From Pseudocolwellia agarivorans (GTDB lineage Bacteria; Pseudomonadota; Gammaproteobacteria; Enterobacterales; Alteromonadaceae), in NCBI RefSeq assembly GCF_002000085.1, contig NZ_MUZU01000006.1:186001-250000 (forward strand): a stretch of 64,000 bases of DNA, written 5' to 3'. The first letter of the stretch is position 1; every line of letters starts with the position of its first letter. Shown one piece after another: positions 30,072 to 42,675 of this stretch. The translations under genes and the position numbers were made by a program. Below the pieces are notes generated by a model that made no database searches, was not told where the DNA came from, and worked only from the letters and a program-made list of their open reading frames with translations.

Positions 30072-30107
30072 AAAAGCCCTGAAATATAAATTATTTCAGG
30101 GCTTTTT
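30072..30107. terminator. Bidirectional terminator between ppaC and the AraC-type gene
   Basis: AAAAGCCCTGAAATA and TATTTCAGGGCTTTT with a 5-base loop form a 15-bp stem, with T residues following on both strands. Confidence 0.9.
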
Positions 30108-30146
30108 CTTTAATAAAAATAAATATTAGTTACTAGCTATAGATAT

Positions 30147-31016
30147 TTATTTTAACGGAAAATATATATCAGTAATAAGATCACATTCATCTACTTCAAA
30201 AATAAAGTTTAAGTAATGAAAAAACAAAGGTTGCTCACGCATTTCTTCACCACTTTGAGGTAACCATTCCCGAAAAAAGTAATAAATGCTCTGATTTAGC
30301 TTATCGTGGCTTCCTTCATGACGAATTAAAGCGCATTTACCTCCTTTAATTTCTCCTATTTGAACTCCGTATTTATTATCCGGAATATCCCCTGTTATTG
30401 TTCCACAAATATCCCAGCGAAATTGGTCGGGTTCGGTTATTTGTGGGTCACTATAGGGAATACCAAACGTTTTACTGGTTTTTACTGGTGATAAGCCAGT
30501 GTCTTTACGCCATGCAATAAATTTTGCTGCAGTTTCTAGCACCGTTTCAGGCGATCCTTTATGTGCTATAAAAGCAATCTTTGCCGTGTCGAAATGAACA
30601 ATATCTACATTCATTTTTATTTCTCCATAAGGTTGTATTTTAAAATCAAACCGCATGTACCACTCAGGCCATTTAGGTTCTAGCCTGAATTCTGAAGGAG
30701 ACTGTTCAAATGTTCTTTTAAACGCTCTTGAAAAAGCTTCAGGGCTGTCAAATCGAGCTTCTAAGGCAATATCAATAATACGTTTATCGGCTTCAAACGC
30801 TAATCTAAACGAAGCTCTTTTCAACCTAATGAGCTGAATAAACTTAGTTACACTCATGTTGGTGTAAGCCAAAAATACACGATGAAAGTGGTATTTCGAA
30901 AATGCCGCTATATCGCTCATTTTGTCTAGCGACAATTCGTCATCAAGGTGTTGATAAATATACTCGCAAACATTCGATATACGTTCATCATAGCTATTCA
31001 TTTGTTTAGCACTCAT
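30147..31016 (-). CDS. AraC-family regulator with GyrI-like effector domain
   Basis: The product is 289 residues. The N-terminal 110 hold the two AraC helix-turn-helix motifs (LSLDKMSDIAAFSKYHFHRVF and IIDIALEARFDSPEAFSRAFKR). From about residue 130 a GyrI/SbmC-like domain follows (WRKDTGLSPVKTSKTFGIPY, then GGKCALIRHEG), as in Rob and other multidrug-type regulators that bind hydrophobic small molecules. It lies alone, opposite to the GNAT gene 165 bp away. A target regulon cannot be inferred; the neighbouring acetyltransferase is one candidate. Confidence 0.92.
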   Translation of the reverse strand: MSAKQMNSYDERISNVCEYIYQHLDDELSLDKMSDIAAFSKYHFHRVFLAYTNMSVTKFIQLIRLKRASFRLAFEADKRIIDIALEARFDSPEAFSRAFKRTFEQSPSEFRLEPKWPEWYMRFDFKIQPYGEIKMNVDIVHFDTAKIAFIAHKGSPETVLETAAKFIAWRKDTGLSPVKTSKTFGIPYSDPQITEPDQFRWDICGTITGDIPDNKYGVQIGEIKGGKCALIRHEGSHDKLNQSIYYFFREWLPQSGEEMREQPLFFHYLNFIFEVDECDLITDIYFPLK

Positions 31017-31181
31017 TTATTTTCTTCATCTTTCAGGTACATGTATAGTGCGCTATTGCATGGCTAACATCCTGATTGAAATTGCTATGTTTATAATCCA
31101 TTATCGTTATAAAAATAACGAGTTGTTGTAATTAGTATTAATAGCCAATAATACACAATTTATAAAATAAGGTCGGACTAA

Positions 31182-31733
31182 ATGCACATAACTAATTCAA
31201 CTCGCCTGAGTTACCATCTGATTGATAAAAACGATGCGGAATTTCTTTTTCAGTTAGATCAAAATCCTGAGGTTATGCTGTATTTAAATGGCGGAAAGCC
31301 CACTACCCAAAAAGATATTTTAGATAACTTTATTCCTCGTTTATACGCTTATCGTAATACAGAAAAAGGCTGGGGATTATGGAAAGTAACCATAACAAAA
31401 ACACAGCAAGACATTGGTTGGATATTAGTTCGACCAATGGATTTTTTTACTGATACACCACGCTTTAACGATATTGAATTAGGGTGGCGTTTTCTTCAAT
31501 CAAGCTGGGGCAAAGGTTATGCAACCGAGGCTGCTCAACATATTCTACAAACAATAAGCAGTGAACCTGAATATCAATTTTTTAGTGCTACAGCACTGAA
31601 AGATAACGTAGCTTCAATAGCAATAATGAAAAAAATAGGTATGGAATATATAAAAAACTATCGTTATTCAGATAATAATTTTAGCAATGTTAATGCTGTT
31701 CTTTATCAAATAAACGTTGCTCAAAGTAACTAA
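31182..31733 (+). CDS. GNAT-family N-acetyltransferase (RimJ/RimL type)
   Basis: The product is 183 residues. The fold pattern is clear: an N-terminal TRLSYHLIDKNDAEFLFQL, a central IELGWRFLQSSWGKGYATEAA that is the acetyl-CoA pyrophosphate-binding motif A, and NVASIAIMKKIGM of motif B. These enzymes acetylate protein N-termini, amino sugars or small amines; the substrate here is unknown. It is divergent from the AraC/GyrI regulator and ends before a shared terminator. Confidence 0.9.
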   Translation: MHITNSTRLSYHLIDKNDAEFLFQLDQNPEVMLYLNGGKPTTQKDILDNFIPRLYAYRNTEKGWGLWKVTITKTQQDIGWILVRPMDFFTDTPRFNDIELGWRFLQSSWGKGYATEAAQHILQTISSEPEYQFFSATALKDNVASIAIMKKIGMEYIKNYRYSDNNFSNVNAVLYQINVAQSN

Positions 31734-31751
31734 CCAGAGTTCAGCTTAACT

Positions 31752-31783
31752 AAAAAAGCTCAACAAAGTTACCTGTTGAGCTT
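31752..31783 (-). terminator. Terminator of fadBA
   Basis: AAGCTCAACA (31756-31765), an 8-base loop and TGTTGAGCTT (31774-31783), with TTTTTT following on the minus strand. It lies 27 bp after the fadA stop and is weaker for the plus-strand GNAT gene. Confidence 0.8.
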
Positions 31784-31809
31784 CTAAAATATAAACAATA
31801 AGGTAAGTA

Positions 31810-32988
<1,179 letters not shown>

Positions 32989-35157
32989 TTAAGCTGTTTT
33001 TACATCTGTAGTGAAGTAAGATTTGCCAGATTTGGCCATTTCGCGCATGCCGTCTGTTACTTGATAGAGCTCGCCTAAATGCGCAAAGCTATCCGCCATT
33101 GCAATATAGTTATCTAAACCTACGGTTTCTAAATAACGTATAGCGCCACCTCTAAATGGAGGAAAACCTAGACCGTAAATTAATCCCATATCCGCTTCAG
33201 CAGCAGTATCAACAACACCTTCTTCTAAACATCTTACTACTTCGTTGATCATAGGGATCATTAAGCGCGCAATAATGTCTTCTTTCGAAAAGGTTTTACT
33301 CTCAGAGCAATGAGGAGCAAATAATTCATAAGCGGCTTCTGAAGCAACTTTAGTCGGGCGACCACGTTTATCTTTACCGTGATCGTAAAAACCTTTACCG
33401 TTTTTCTGGCCAAATCGCTCATTTTTATAAAGTAAACTTACTGGATCGTTATCTACTTTTTTCATACGCGTAGGAAAACCGTCAGACATTACGCCAGTAC
33501 AATGATCTGCCGTATCAATACCTACAACATCTAATAGATATGCAGGTCCCATTGGCCAACCAAATTCTTTTTCCATCACTTTATCTACATCGGTAAAGTT
33601 TGCGCCTTCAATTACTAAATGGCTTAAACCTGCAAGATAAGGGAATAGAACACGGTTGACATAAAAACCCGGACAGTCGTTCACTACAATAGGTGACTTA
33701 CCCATTTTAGCTGCGTATGCAACAACGGTAGCAACGGTTTCATCAGACGTGTCTTTACCACGAATAACTTCTACAAGTGGCATTCTATTTACGGGATTAA
33801 AGAAGTGCATGCCACAGAAGTTTTCAGGGCGTTTCACACTTTTAGCCAATAAATCGATTGAGATAGTTGAGGTGTTTGAAGTTACAATGGTGTCTTCACT
33901 CACTACGCTTTCTACTTCAGCAAGCACTAAACCTTTAATTTTGGGGTTTTCAACAACCGCTTCAACAACAATATCAACACCTTTTACACTATCGTAAGAT
34001 AATGATGGTGTAATGTTATTTAACGTAGCTGCCATCTTTTTAACATTCATACGGCCGCGTTCAACTTGCTTTGTTAAAATGCCAGCAGCAGTACTTAAAC
34101 CTAAATCTAACGCGGCATCGTTAATGTCTTTCATTACAATTGGCGTACCTTTGTAAGCAGACTGATAAGCAATACCGCCGCCCATAATACCTGCACCAAG
34201 TACAGCAGCTTTGTTTACTTGTTTGGTAGCTTGTTTACCGGCTTTTTTCGCTTTACCTTTAACGACTTGGTCGGCCATAAATAAGCCAATTTGTGCGGTA
34301 GCTGAATCTGTTTTAGATAAGGTAGCAAAAGCTTCGTTTTCAATAGTCATTGCGCCAGCACGATCTAATTTTGACGATGCTTCAATAGTATTTACCATCA
34401 TCATAGGTGCAGGATAATGCTTACCCGCTTTTGCAGCGATCATGCCTTTACACGTGCTAAAGGTCATTATGCTTTCTGTCGCACTTAATTTAAGTGGCTC
34501 AAGTTTTGGCTGACGTTTAGCTTTCCAATTAAGCTTGCCTGCAATAGCATCTTTTAGCATAGAAACGGCAGACACCATTAAATCTTCAGGTGCAACTACT
34601 GCATCTAATAAGCCGGCAGCTAAAGCTTCGTCAGCACGATGTGCTTTACCTGTAGACATCCACTCAACCGCATTATCAGCACCAATAACACGAGGTAGGC
34701 GTACAGTACCACCAAAACCGGGAATTAAGCCCAGTTTAACTTCGGGTAAACCAATACTTACATTTGTGTCTGCTATTCGATAATCACAGGCTAAAGTCAA
34801 TTCACATCCTCCACCTAGTGCAATACCATTAATGGCGGCAATAGTGGGTAATTGAATGTCTTCTAGCGCATTAAAAATATCCGTCGACTGTTTAATCCAT
34901 GGGATCAATTCTTCAACTGGCTTTTTAAATGTATCTAAAAACTCAGTAATATCAGCACCTACTACATAAGTAGACTTACCTGATGTTACGACTACGCCCT
35001 TAGCTTCTTTAGTATTGTTAATTGCTTCAATAGCAGTCCTAAATTCAATAAAAGTTTGAGTATCAAACTTATTAACTGAGCCTTGAGCGTCAAATTTAAG
35101 CTCAACAATGCCATCTTCCAGTAATTGTACAGAAAGGCTAGTGCCTTGATAGATCAT
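32989..35157 (-). CDS. fadB: Fatty acid oxidation complex subunit alpha
   Basis: About 722 residues from the ATG at 35157, which follows GAGGAG at good spacing and aligns with E. coli FadB (MIYQG versus MLYKG); an upstream in-frame start at 35202 is unlikely. The N-terminal enoyl-CoA hydratase/isomerase part has VGADITEFL and [17 protein letters not shown]. The C-terminal 3-hydroxyacyl-CoA dehydrogenase part has the NAD-binding [14 protein letters not shown] and [15 protein letters not shown]. It performs the hydration and dehydrogenation steps of beta-oxidation. It is first in the fadBA operon; a PsrA-like dyad lies about 160 bp upstream. Confidence 0.98.
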   Translation of the reverse strand: MIYQGTSLSVQLLEDGIVELKFDAQGSVNKFDTQTFIEFRTAIEAINNTKEAKGVVVTSGKSTYVVGADITEFLDTFKKPVEELIPWIKQSTDIFNALEDIQLPTIAAINGIALGGGCELTLACDYRIADTNVSIGLPEVKLGLIPGFGGTVRLPRVIGADNAVEWMSTGKAHRADEALAAGLLDAVVAPEDLMVSAVSMLKDAIAGKLNWKAKRQPKLEPLKLSATESIMTFSTCKGMIAAKAGKHYPAPMMMVNTIEASSKLDRAGAMTIENEAFATLSKTDSATAQIGLFMADQVVKGKAKKAGKQATKQVNKAAVLGAGIMGGGIAYQSAYKGTPIVMKDINDAALDLGLSTAAGILTKQVERGRMNVKKMAATLNNITPSLSYDSVKGVDIVVEAVVENPKIKGLVLAEVESVVSEDTIVTSNTSTISIDLLAKSVKRPENFCGMHFFNPVNRMPLVEVIRGKDTSDETVATVVAYAAKMGKSPIVVNDCPGFYVNRVLFPYLAGLSHLVIEGANFTDVDKVMEKEFGWPMGPAYLLDVVGIDTADHCTGVMSDGFPTRMKKVDNDPVSLLYKNERFGQKNGKGFYDHGKDKRGRPTKVASEAAYELFAPHCSESKTFSKEDIIARLMIPMINEVVRCLEEGVVDTAAEADMGLIYGLGFPPFRGGAIRYLETVGLDNYIAMADSFAHLGELYQVTDGMREMAKSGKSYFTTDVKTA

Positions 35158-35488
35158 GCCTGCTCTCCTCGTAAAATTTCGCTTGTATTGGTTATCTTGC
35201 AATGACTATATAATAGACCACAATAATGAGATTAACTTCCCACCTCATCCGATGAGTTAATTTAAACTCTGTTGCTATTGAGTTTGCCTTGAAAAAAACA
35301 GGAAAGCAACTAAATTTAAACAAGCGTTTTAATTGAGTGTATTAACTTAATCATAACCATCAATACAAGTTGTTAAAGCAAATTATTATCTTCTCCCATA
35401 AAAATACACATGGGCCTTTTCAGTAAAATAATCGTATACTCTGTACTCTATTTTATCCTTCTAAATTATCTTTTATTTTAGGCACATA
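35158..35488. other. Divergent control region between fadB and the MFS gene
   Basis: About 330 bp without a gene. It carries the AAAC-N4-GTTT dyad at 35318 and a second small dyad, CTCAT-CCG-ATGAG (35245-35257), closer to fadB. Promoters for both flanking genes must lie here, but I see no strong sigma-70 boxes. Confidence 0.6.
35318..35329. promoter_or_regulatory. Candidate PsrA-type operator upstream of fadBA
   Basis: AAAC-AAGC-GTTT, inside a longer near-palindrome TTTAAACAAGCGTTTTAA. The known PsrA site in pseudomonads is (G/C)AAAC-N2-4-GTTT(G/C); the inner part matches and the outer G/C does not. PsrA represses beta-oxidation genes and is released by long-chain acyl ligands. Confidence 0.4.
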
Positions 35489-36688
35489 ATGAAATTTAAT
35501 CAGCTTGTTCAAAAACCTGAAAACCTCTTGTTAGCCATGGCGTTCATTATGCCTTTAATCTTTTCAGTATGGATGGTATTGCTGAATAATTTTGTTATCG
35601 AAAAGGCTAACTTTACCGGTGTAGAAATTGGTATTTTACAAAGCTTACGTGAAGTGCCTGGCTTTTTAGCTTTTACCGCAATTTACGTTCTGCTTTTTAT
35701 AAAAGAACAACGTTTAGCTATTTTATCGTTAGCGGTTACTGCTATTGGCGTAGCTGCAACAGGCTACTTCCCTAGTGTTTATGGTTTGTATATAACCACG
35801 ATGATCATGTCAGTAGGCTTTCATTATTTTGAAACAGTTAACCAATCTTTAACCCTACAATGGGTTGATAAAGACAAAACCGCGCATTTTATGGGGCAAT
35901 TATTATCAATAAAAGCTGCAGCATCTTTACTCGCTTTTAGTACCATATGGCTACTTATGGAACAGTTTTCTTGGTCGTATCAAGCAACTTATGCTCTGTT
36001 CGGTGGTATTGGTTTAATTTTTACGATTTTTATTGGATTATCCTTTACACACTTCAAACCGAAAACAGAACAAAGTAAAAAACTGATATTGAAAAAAAGA
36101 TACTGGCTGTTTTACGCCTTAACTTTTTTTGGTGGTGCACGCAGACAAATATTCGTAGTTTTTGCGGGCTTTTTAATGGTCGAAAAATTTGGTTATAGCG
36201 TTGCCGATATTAGTACCCTATTCCTCATTAACTATATTTTTAATTGGTTTTTTGCGGCCAAAATAGGAAAGTTTATTGGTAAGTTTGGTGAACGATTTGT
36301 TTTAAAATTTGAATATATCGGTTTGATACTTTTATTTTGCGCTTATGCCGTGGTTTCTAACGAATATATTGCCGCAGCCTTATATGTTATTGACCACTTA
36401 TTATTTGCTTTTGCTATCGCCATTAAAACATATTTTCAAAAAATAGCGTCTCCTGAAGATATAGCCTCAACCGCCGGTGTTAGCTTTTCAATTAACCATA
36501 TCGCCGCAGTTGTTATTCCAGCTTTACTTGGCATGGTATGGATTATTAATTCTGCATGGGTATTTTATATTGGTGCTACCTTTGCCGCATGTTCATTTAT
36601 TTTAGCTTTACTTATTCCTAATTCGCCCGCTATTGGCGTTGAATTACGAAGCCATGAATTAAAACAAAAAGAAGAAGTTAATATATAA
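35489..36688 (+). CDS. MFS transporter
   Basis: The product is 399 residues with about twelve hydrophobic helices and short loops, ending in a charged tail (SHELKQKEEVNI). The family-level features are those of the major facilitator superfamily, with helix 2-3 containing GILQSLREVPGFLAF. The motifs do not point to a specific substrate. It is divergent from fadBA and lies 69 bp before the conserved unknown gene, which may be co-transcribed. Confidence 0.85.
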   Translation: MKFNQLVQKPENLLLAMAFIMPLIFSVWMVLLNNFVIEKANFTGVEIGILQSLREVPGFLAFTAIYVLLFIKEQRLAILSLAVTAIGVAATGYFPSVYGLYITTMIMSVGFHYFETVNQSLTLQWVDKDKTAHFMGQLLSIKAAASLLAFSTIWLLMEQFSWSYQATYALFGGIGLIFTIFIGLSFTHFKPKTEQSKKLILKKRYWLFYALTFFGGARRQIFVVFAGFLMVEKFGYSVADISTLFLINYIFNWFFAAKIGKFIGKFGERFVLKFEYIGLILLFCAYAVVSNEYIAAALYVIDHLLFAFAIAIKTYFQKIASPEDIASTAGVSFSINHIAAVVIPALLGMVWIINSAWVFYIGATFAACSFILALLIPNSPAIGVELRSHELKQKEEVNI

Positions 36689-36756
36689 CGGTTTCACTTA
36701 TTATTTTACTAAATGCAAATATATGTTTAAATTAAAACAAAAATTAAGGATTAACC

Positions 36757-37665
36757 GTGAACAAAGATCAAGATGAATCACTTCAAGAACCACAAACAGA
36801 CTTAGTCGCTTCATCAACGGTTAATACTACAAATATTTCTGCAGAATCTAAAAATTCAAGCTCTAAATCCACCTCAGGTTTTACTTCACAAAAACAACTA
36901 CTGGCTTTAGCTAAACAATTTGTACTCGATGGCGCTTTATTACCTGAAAATAAACAAATGCCACTTGAAGAACGAGTAGTAAGAAGAGAGCGACTGTCTC
37001 GATTACGTCAGCAGCAAAACTTAGAATCTATTGTTAAAAAATCATTAGCCTATTGCCCTAATGCCAGCAACTCAGCAAAAGCAGACCCTGACTGGTTTAG
37101 TCGCTTTACACATTTAGCCGAAGACGTTAGCAACAATACCATGCAAGACTTGTGGGCTAAGATTTTAGCGGGTGAAATTACACATCCGGGTTCTTTTTCA
37201 CTTAAATCACTCACCGTTTTTAAATCAATGAGTATTACTGATGCAAAGCTGTTAGCTAAAGTTTGTAGCCTTGCGGTTAAAGACACGAGTAAGAAGAATA
37301 TGCGTATACTGTCTGGTGCGTATAAAACACCGGGGCTATTAAGCTTTTTCAGTAAAAATACGCAAAGTAAGGTGAATTTAAATCAGTGTGGGATCAGTTA
37401 TACCGAACTATTAAGCCTAGCCGATAATCATCTTATTTTTCTGCAAGAAGCGGAATCAAACGAGTTACAAAAAGGAGAACAAGTGGTTTTCAACTATAAT
37501 GGCCAAAATCTAACCTTGACCGCTAAAGCAAACCAATGTGGTTTACGTTTTTACAAGTTCACCCCCATTGGAAGTGAACTTGCTTTACTTATTTCTGATA
37601 ATCCTGACGAAGACTTAGTGCCTTTATTAAAATCATCATTACATGCTCATTTTTCAGTAAGCTAA
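36757..37665 (+). CDS. Conserved protein, TIGR03899/DUF2806-like
   Basis: The product is 302 residues with no signal peptide or membrane segment. The first 45 are low-complexity Ser/Thr/Asn. Then come a basic helix (ERVVRRERLSRLRQQQNL) and the segment DPDWFSRFTHLAEDVSNNTMQDLWAKILAGEI followed by KSLTVFKSMS, a pattern shared by DUF2806-type proteins of Vibrio and relatives. The function is unknown. It begins at a GTG after AAGGAT and ends one base from the convergent cysH gene with no terminator between them, so transcripts from the two strands may overlap. Confidence 0.75.
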   Translation: MNKDQDESLQEPQTDLVASSTVNTTNISAESKNSSSKSTSGFTSQKQLLALAKQFVLDGALLPENKQMPLEERVVRRERLSRLRQQQNLESIVKKSLAYCPNASNSAKADPDWFSRFTHLAEDVSNNTMQDLWAKILAGEITHPGSFSLKSLTVFKSMSITDAKLLAKVCSLAVKDTSKKNMRILSGAYKTPGLLSFFSKNTQSKVNLNQCGISYTELLSLADNHLIFLQEAESNELQKGEQVVFNYNGQNLTLTAKANQCGLRFYKFTPIGSELALLISDNPDEDLVPLLKSSLHAHFSVS

Positions 37666-37666
37666 C

Positions 37667-38416
37667 CTAAATACCATCACCGTCGGTATGTAAGCCACAT
37701 TCTCTTTGCCCACCAGAAAAACGCGTATCGCTTTCGTCCATGCCTAATGTTAGCGGTTTAGTACTGTGTACATCACCTACAGAAACATAACCATGATCCC
37801 ATAACGGGTGATACGGTAAACCATGTTTAGTTAAGTACTGGTGAACGTCTTTATTGGTCCAATCAATAATTGGATGTACTTTGAAACGACCACGTAAGGT
37901 ACTTACTACAGGTAAGTTTTCTCTGTGTGCAGTTTGTTGACGACGCACGCCTGTAAACCAAGTACTTGCATTTAAGTCATTTAAACCACGTTCTAAAGGC
38001 TCTACTTTGTTACGGCGGTTATATGCCTTTAACTCTGCTTCACCTTTGTCCCACTCTTCACCGTATTTAGCTTGTTGCCAAGCGGCGCTTTCTTTTGCGC
38101 TATATACGTGAAGATTCAAATTTAAACGCTCAGTTAACTGATCGATAAATTGATAGGTTTCCGGAAATAAATGCCCTGTATCCGTTATTAGCACAGGAAT
38201 ATTTGGATCAACCTGCGTAAGTAGATGTAACATTACCGCAGATTGAATACCAAAACTTGATGATAATACAAACTGAGAAGGTAAGTTCTCTAACGTCCAT
38301 TCAACACGCGCAACAGCCGACTCTTTCTCTAATAACTCATTCCATTGGTTTAGCAATGGCTCCGGCACCGTAGTCGCGGAATAGTTATTAACAGCTGCTT
38401 GACTTGTATTAAGCAT
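37667..38416 (-). CDS. cysH: Phosphoadenosine phosphosulfate reductase
   Basis: The product is 249 residues. The PP-loop-like [15 protein letters not shown], the [11 protein letters not shown] segment and the C-terminal catalytic ECGLH are present. The two Cys pairs of the iron-sulfur APS-reductase type are absent, so it should act on PAPS with thioredoxin, giving sulfite. It is the last gene of cysJIH, overlapping cysI by 8 bp. Confidence 0.97.
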   Translation of the reverse strand: MLNTSQAAVNNYSATTVPEPLLNQWNELLEKESAVARVEWTLENLPSQFVLSSSFGIQSAVMLHLLTQVDPNIPVLITDTGHLFPETYQFIDQLTERLNLNLHVYSAKESAAWQQAKYGEEWDKGEAELKAYNRRNKVEPLERGLNDLNASTWFTGVRRQQTAHRENLPVVSTLRGRFKVHPIIDWTNKDVHQYLTKHGLPYHPLWDHGYVSVGDVHSTKPLTLGMDESDTRFSGGQRECGLHTDGDGI

Positions 38417-40148
38417 GAAAATCTCGCTTACTCACTTTAACTTCGGCAACAATGCCGGCACGTATGGTGAAATCACCAAAACCTTCGTTGTCGTTACGCT
38501 CTGTAGACCAACGGCCAACTAACTGATCTATTTCAGTTAAAATGCCAGCTTCGTCAACACCGTCTTTGTATAGCTTAGGTACACGAGTACCTGCATGGTT
38601 ACCACCTAAATACATGTTGTATTTACCTGGACCTTTACCCACTAAACCAATTTCGGCAAGCATTGCTCTACCACAACCGTTTGGACAACCCGTAACACGT
38701 AAAATTACATGTTCGTCTGCTACCTTATGTTTAGCTAAAATACCTTCAACGTCAGTCACTAAACCGGGTAAGTAACGTTCAGCTTCAGCCATTGCTAATG
38801 GACAAGTAGGAAATGCCACACAAGCCATTGAGTTTTTACGTTGATTGGATGTTTCGTCTTTAATTAAGCCGTATTGACGCGCTAAGGTTTCAATATTGGC
38901 TTTATCTTCAGCTGCAACGCCCGCAACAATTAAGTTTTGGTTGGCTGTCATTCTAAAGTCACCTTTGTGAACTTTAGCAATTTCAGCAACACCAGTTTTG
39001 ATAGGGCTGTCTGGGCCATCAATTAAACGACCGTTTTCAACAAATAATGTTAGATGATTCTTGCCATCAAAACCTTCAACCCAACCAATGCTATCGCCAC
39101 GGCTAGTAAATTCGTATGAACGACTTTCGCCAAAGGTAACACCAGCACGTTTTTCAACTTCAGCTTTAAAGGTTTCAATACCTACACGATCTAATGTGTA
39201 TTTAGTTTTCGCATTTTTACGATTTACACGGTTACCCCAATCACGTTGAGTGGTAACAACCGCTTCCGCAACATCTAATGTTTTATCGATTGAGATAAAA
39301 CCAAAGTCATCCGCTTTACGAGGATACGTTGAATTATCACCATGCGTCATGGCTAAGCCACCACCCACTAATACGTTAAAACCAATTAATTTTCCGTTTT
39401 CAGCTATAGCAACAAAGTTTAAATCGTTAGCATGCACGTCGATGTCATTCTTTGGAGGAATAACAACCGTTGTTTTAAACTTACGAGGTAAATAGCTTTT
39501 ACCTAAAATGGGTTCGTCATGTTCAGTGGTTTCAACTTTTTCTGCATCTAACCAAATTTCAGCATAGGCTTTAGTTTTTGGTAATAAATGTTCACTGATT
39601 TTTTTCGCCCACTCGTAAGCTTCTTGATGAAGTTCAGATTCAATTGGGTTACTTGTACATAATACGTTTCTGTTAACGTCGCCAGCAGTTGCAATACCAT
39701 CAATACCGATGCTATTTAACGTTTGGTGCATTAACTTAATATTTGGCTTTAAAACACCGTGGAATTGAAACGTTTGACGTGTAGTTAAACGAATACTTCC
39801 GTAAGAGGTGTAATCGTCAGCAAATTTATCAATCGCTAACCATTGCTTAGGCGTAATAATACCGCCTGGCATACGAGCACGAAGCATTACGTTATGTAAT
39901 GGTTCTAATTTTTGCTTTTGACGCTCAGCACGAATGTCACGGTCATCTTGCTGATACATACCATGGGTACGTATTAACTGGTAATTATCAGGGGTAAAAC
40001 CACCTGTCATTCTGTCAGCTAAATCTTCAACAATAGTTCCGCGTAAGTAGTTACTTTCTAACTTTAAGCGCTCGTTATCCGCATGTTTACCTTCAACAAT
40101 AATTGGACCATCACCGGTAGATTTAATGTCTTTAAATTCAGTTGTCAT
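38409..40148 (-). CDS. cysI: Sulfite reductase hemoprotein beta subunit
   Basis: The product is 579 residues. The cysteines that bind the Fe4S4 cluster and siroheme are in FPTCPLA and [11 protein letters not shown]. The two ferredoxin-like half-repeats and R-rich siroheme-phosphate segments ([27 protein letters not shown]) are intact. It takes six electrons from CysJ to reduce sulfite to sulfide. Its ATG overlaps the cysJ stop (TAATG). Confidence 0.98.
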   Translation of the reverse strand: MTTEFKDIKSTGDGPIIVEGKHADNERLKLESNYLRGTIVEDLADRMTGGFTPDNYQLIRTHGMYQQDDRDIRAERQKQKLEPLHNVMLRARMPGGIITPKQWLAIDKFADDYTSYGSIRLTTRQTFQFHGVLKPNIKLMHQTLNSIGIDGIATAGDVNRNVLCTSNPIESELHQEAYEWAKKISEHLLPKTKAYAEIWLDAEKVETTEHDEPILGKSYLPRKFKTTVVIPPKNDIDVHANDLNFVAIAENGKLIGFNVLVGGGLAMTHGDNSTYPRKADDFGFISIDKTLDVAEAVVTTQRDWGNRVNRKNAKTKYTLDRVGIETFKAEVEKRAGVTFGESRSYEFTSRGDSIGWVEGFDGKNHLTLFVENGRLIDGPDSPIKTGVAEIAKVHKGDFRMTANQNLIVAGVAAEDKANIETLARQYGLIKDETSNQRKNSMACVAFPTCPLAMAEAERYLPGLVTDVEGILAKHKVADEHVILRVTGCPNGCGRAMLAEIGLVGKGPGKYNMYLGGNHAGTRVPKLYKDGVDEAGILTEIDQLVGRWSTERNDNEGFGDFTIRAGIVAEVKVSKRDFHA

Positions 40149-41962
40149 TAGTATACGTCCTTCTGGTAACGTTTGTTGCTGCGTAACGATTTCAAATAGT
40201 CTTCAGCTTGCTCAGGCGTTAATCCACCTTGAGTCGCGATTACATCAACTAAAGTGTTGTGTACATCTTTCGCCATACGGTTTGCATCACCACAAATATA
40301 TAAGTGGGCGCCACGCTCTAACCATTCAAACACTTCTTTAGCGTTTTCTTTAATACGGTCTTGTACATAAACTTTTTCAGCTTGGTCGCGAGAGAAAGCT
40401 ACGTCCATTTTAGTTAATAAGCCTGATTTTAAATAACCTTGCCATTCAACTTGGTATAAGAAGTCTTGAGTAAAGGTTTGATCACCAAAGAACATCCAGT
40501 TATCACCTTCAGCATCGCTTGCATCACGCTCTTGCATGAATGCTCTAAATGGTGCAACACCTGTACCTGGACCTACCATAATGACTGGCGTGTTACCGTC
40601 AGCAGGTAAGCGGAAGTTATCGTTATGTTCAACAAATACTTTAACCGTAGCGCCTTCTTCTGCATCGTTAGCTAAGAAACCTGAAGCACCACCAAAACGT
40701 GTAGCGCCGTTTTCTTCATAGCTAACTAAACCCACTGTTAAGTGAACTTCTTCTTCAACTTCGGCTTGGCTTGAAGCAATAGAATATAAACGCGGTGTAA
40801 TTTTACGAAGTGCATCAACAAATACTTGTGCAGCTACATCACTTGGCGCCGCTTTTACAATATCAACAATTTGATGTTCGCCAGCGTATTCACGCGCTGC
40901 GTTTTTGTCTTCAGCTAAAGCTTTAAGTTTTGCATCACCTGAAATACTTGCCCAAAACTCAATAAAAGCAGGAGCAGTTTGAGTAATTTCTAATTCAGAC
41001 GTTAACGCTTGGCTTAAAGTAAAGCTTTCGCCTTTAATGCTAACTTTTTCGTCTGCGCTTAGTTTTAATGTGGCAATTAACTCTTCAACTAACGCTGCTG
41101 AGTTTTCAAACCATACGCCTAAAGCATCACCTACTTGGTAAGTTAAGCCAGACTCGCCTAAATCAATTTCTACGTGGCGAACATCTTTAGCAGAGTCACG
41201 ACCGGTAATTTTTTGGCTAACTAAAAGCTCAGCTTCATAAGGGGTTTGTTTAGTGTACTGACTTTCAACTTCAGTAGCGCCAGACAAGCTAACAACCGGC
41301 GCTAAACCTGCATCACCTGATTTTGTTAAATCGTCTTTTAATGTATCAATAACATTTGCAGACCAAGATTGTGCGTCTTCTTCGTAGTCAACATCACAAT
41401 CAACGCGAGGAGTAACGGCAGTCGCACCTAATGCTTTTAAGCGCTCGTCAAAGTCTTTACCTGTTTGGCAGTAAAATTCGTAGCTGCTGTCGCCTAATGC
41501 CAATATGCTGTATTGCAAGTTTGGTAATTTAGGCGCTTTTTTAGAGGCTAAAAACTCATGGAATTCAATCGCATCATCTGGCGGCTCGCCTTCACCGTTA
41601 GTACTTGTAACGATAAGTAGGTGCGTTTCAGATTTTAATGATTTTGGCTTGTACTCTGAAACGTTTTTAAAGTTAACAGTAATACCTGCAGCTTTCGCAT
41701 TTTCAGCTAACTTTTTAGCAACGCCTTTAGCGTTACCTGTTTGCGATGAAAATAAAATAGTTAATGTCGGTTGAGCTTGTGCAGATGCCCCCGCAGTAGC
41801 AGTAGGTAGAACAGCAACTGAGCCACCTTCACTTTTCGCTGCTAAATAACCACTTGTCCACGCTAATTGTAGCGGTGTGTAAGTCGCTATAGCTTCTTGT
41901 AAAGATGCAAGTTGGTTTGCATCTAGCATTGTTTGGTTTAAATTTTTCTGACCTGGCAACAT
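40148..41962 (-). CDS. cysJ: Sulfite reductase flavoprotein alpha subunit
   Basis: The product is 604 residues. In order: an N-terminal flavodoxin domain ([33 protein letters not shown]), an FAD-binding domain ([20 protein letters not shown]) and an NADPH-binding domain ([18 protein letters not shown], ending RYQKDVY). It passes electrons from NADPH through FAD and FMN to CysI. It is the first gene of the operon; a CysB site could be expected upstream but is not visible to me. Confidence 0.98.
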   Translation of the reverse strand: MLPGQKNLNQTMLDANQLASLQEAIATYTPLQLAWTSGYLAAKSEGGSVAVLPTATAGASAQAQPTLTILFSSQTGNAKGVAKKLAENAKAAGITVNFKNVSEYKPKSLKSETHLLIVTSTNGEGEPPDDAIEFHEFLASKKAPKLPNLQYSILALGDSSYEFYCQTGKDFDERLKALGATAVTPRVDCDVDYEEDAQSWSANVIDTLKDDLTKSGDAGLAPVVSLSGATEVESQYTKQTPYEAELLVSQKITGRDSAKDVRHVEIDLGESGLTYQVGDALGVWFENSAALVEELIATLKLSADEKVSIKGESFTLSQALTSELEITQTAPAFIEFWASISGDAKLKALAEDKNAAREYAGEHQIVDIVKAAPSDVAAQVFVDALRKITPRLYSIASSQAEVEEEVHLTVGLVSYEENGATRFGGASGFLANDAEEGATVKVFVEHNDNFRLPADGNTPVIMVGPGTGVAPFRAFMQERDASDAEGDNWMFFGDQTFTQDFLYQVEWQGYLKSGLLTKMDVAFSRDQAEKVYVQDRIKENAKEVFEWLERGAHLYICGDANRMAKDVHNTLVDVIATQGGLTPEQAEDYLKSLRSNKRYQKDVY

Positions 41963-42087
41963 AATGTCAACTCGCCCATTTAGAAGTAATAGGCAAATAG
42001 TAATAGTCCTGCCTAAAAAAGAAAAAGATTAGAAGTTGCCTTTTTATTCCAAAAAAGAATATAAGACTAACTTGTATGACTGATTGT

Positions 42088-42648
42088 TTAAGTAAGTTGC
42101 TCGCAAAGCCAACCGGTATATGTTCTGTACGCTTGTTCGTTAAAATTTACTGAGTGTCTATTCATAAACCCGTGATAAAAACTGCAACGTTTAATTGACA
42201 CCCTTGCCAGCTTTTTAAGTTTTTCTTGTAAAGCGTCTACATCAAAATGCTCTTCTTTTTTAGGAAGAATAACCGTACTTTTAATTTGAGGCTGAATATC
42301 AAGCAAATGCCGAATTTGTGAACCGTAAAAGTAAATAGCGTGTTCTACGTTGATATTATTTTTAGCAGATAGCGCCCAAAGTGCTGACGCGCCAACACTA
42401 AAGCCAATAACAGTAGTATCTTTTTGTGAGACGAGTATTGAATGTAAATGCTGTGCGTATTGTTCAACGCCTACATGTTTAACAAAATAAGCATAGGCTG
42501 TCGCTTCATCTTCAAAGCTCATCTGCTTACCTTGATAGGGATCAACAATATTAATTGCAGCTCCTGAACTAACTGTTAATGTTGCCACAAACTCTTTTAA
42601 AGCAGATGTAATACCAAAAATGTCAGTAACTATATAGATGGCTTTCAT
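42088..42648 (-). CDS. Dienelactone hydrolase-like alpha/beta-hydrolase
   Basis: The product is 186 residues. It is short for the fold, but the nucleophile elbow GFSVGASALW and a C-terminal FYHGFMNR with the probable catalytic His are visible, and the intervening acid region is reduced. Relatives are described as dienelactone hydrolase-family proteins with unknown substrates. It lies 27 bp downstream of the chorismate mutase gene. Confidence 0.75.
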   Translation of the reverse strand: MKAIYIVTDIFGITSALKEFVATLTVSSGAAINIVDPYQGKQMSFEDEATAYAYFVKHVGVEQYAQHLHSILVSQKDTTVIGFSVGASALWALSAKNNINVEHAIYFYGSQIRHLLDIQPQIKSTVILPKKEEHFDVDALQEKLKKLARVSIKRCSFYHGFMNRHSVNFNEQAYRTYTGWLCEQLT

Positions 42649-42675
42649 ATTTAAACATATACCTTAAACATTAAC

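Noticed and set aside
35245-35257. CTCAT-CCG-ATGAG dyad as a FadR site
   Set aside because: It does not match the known FadR operator and is too short to support a named regulator.
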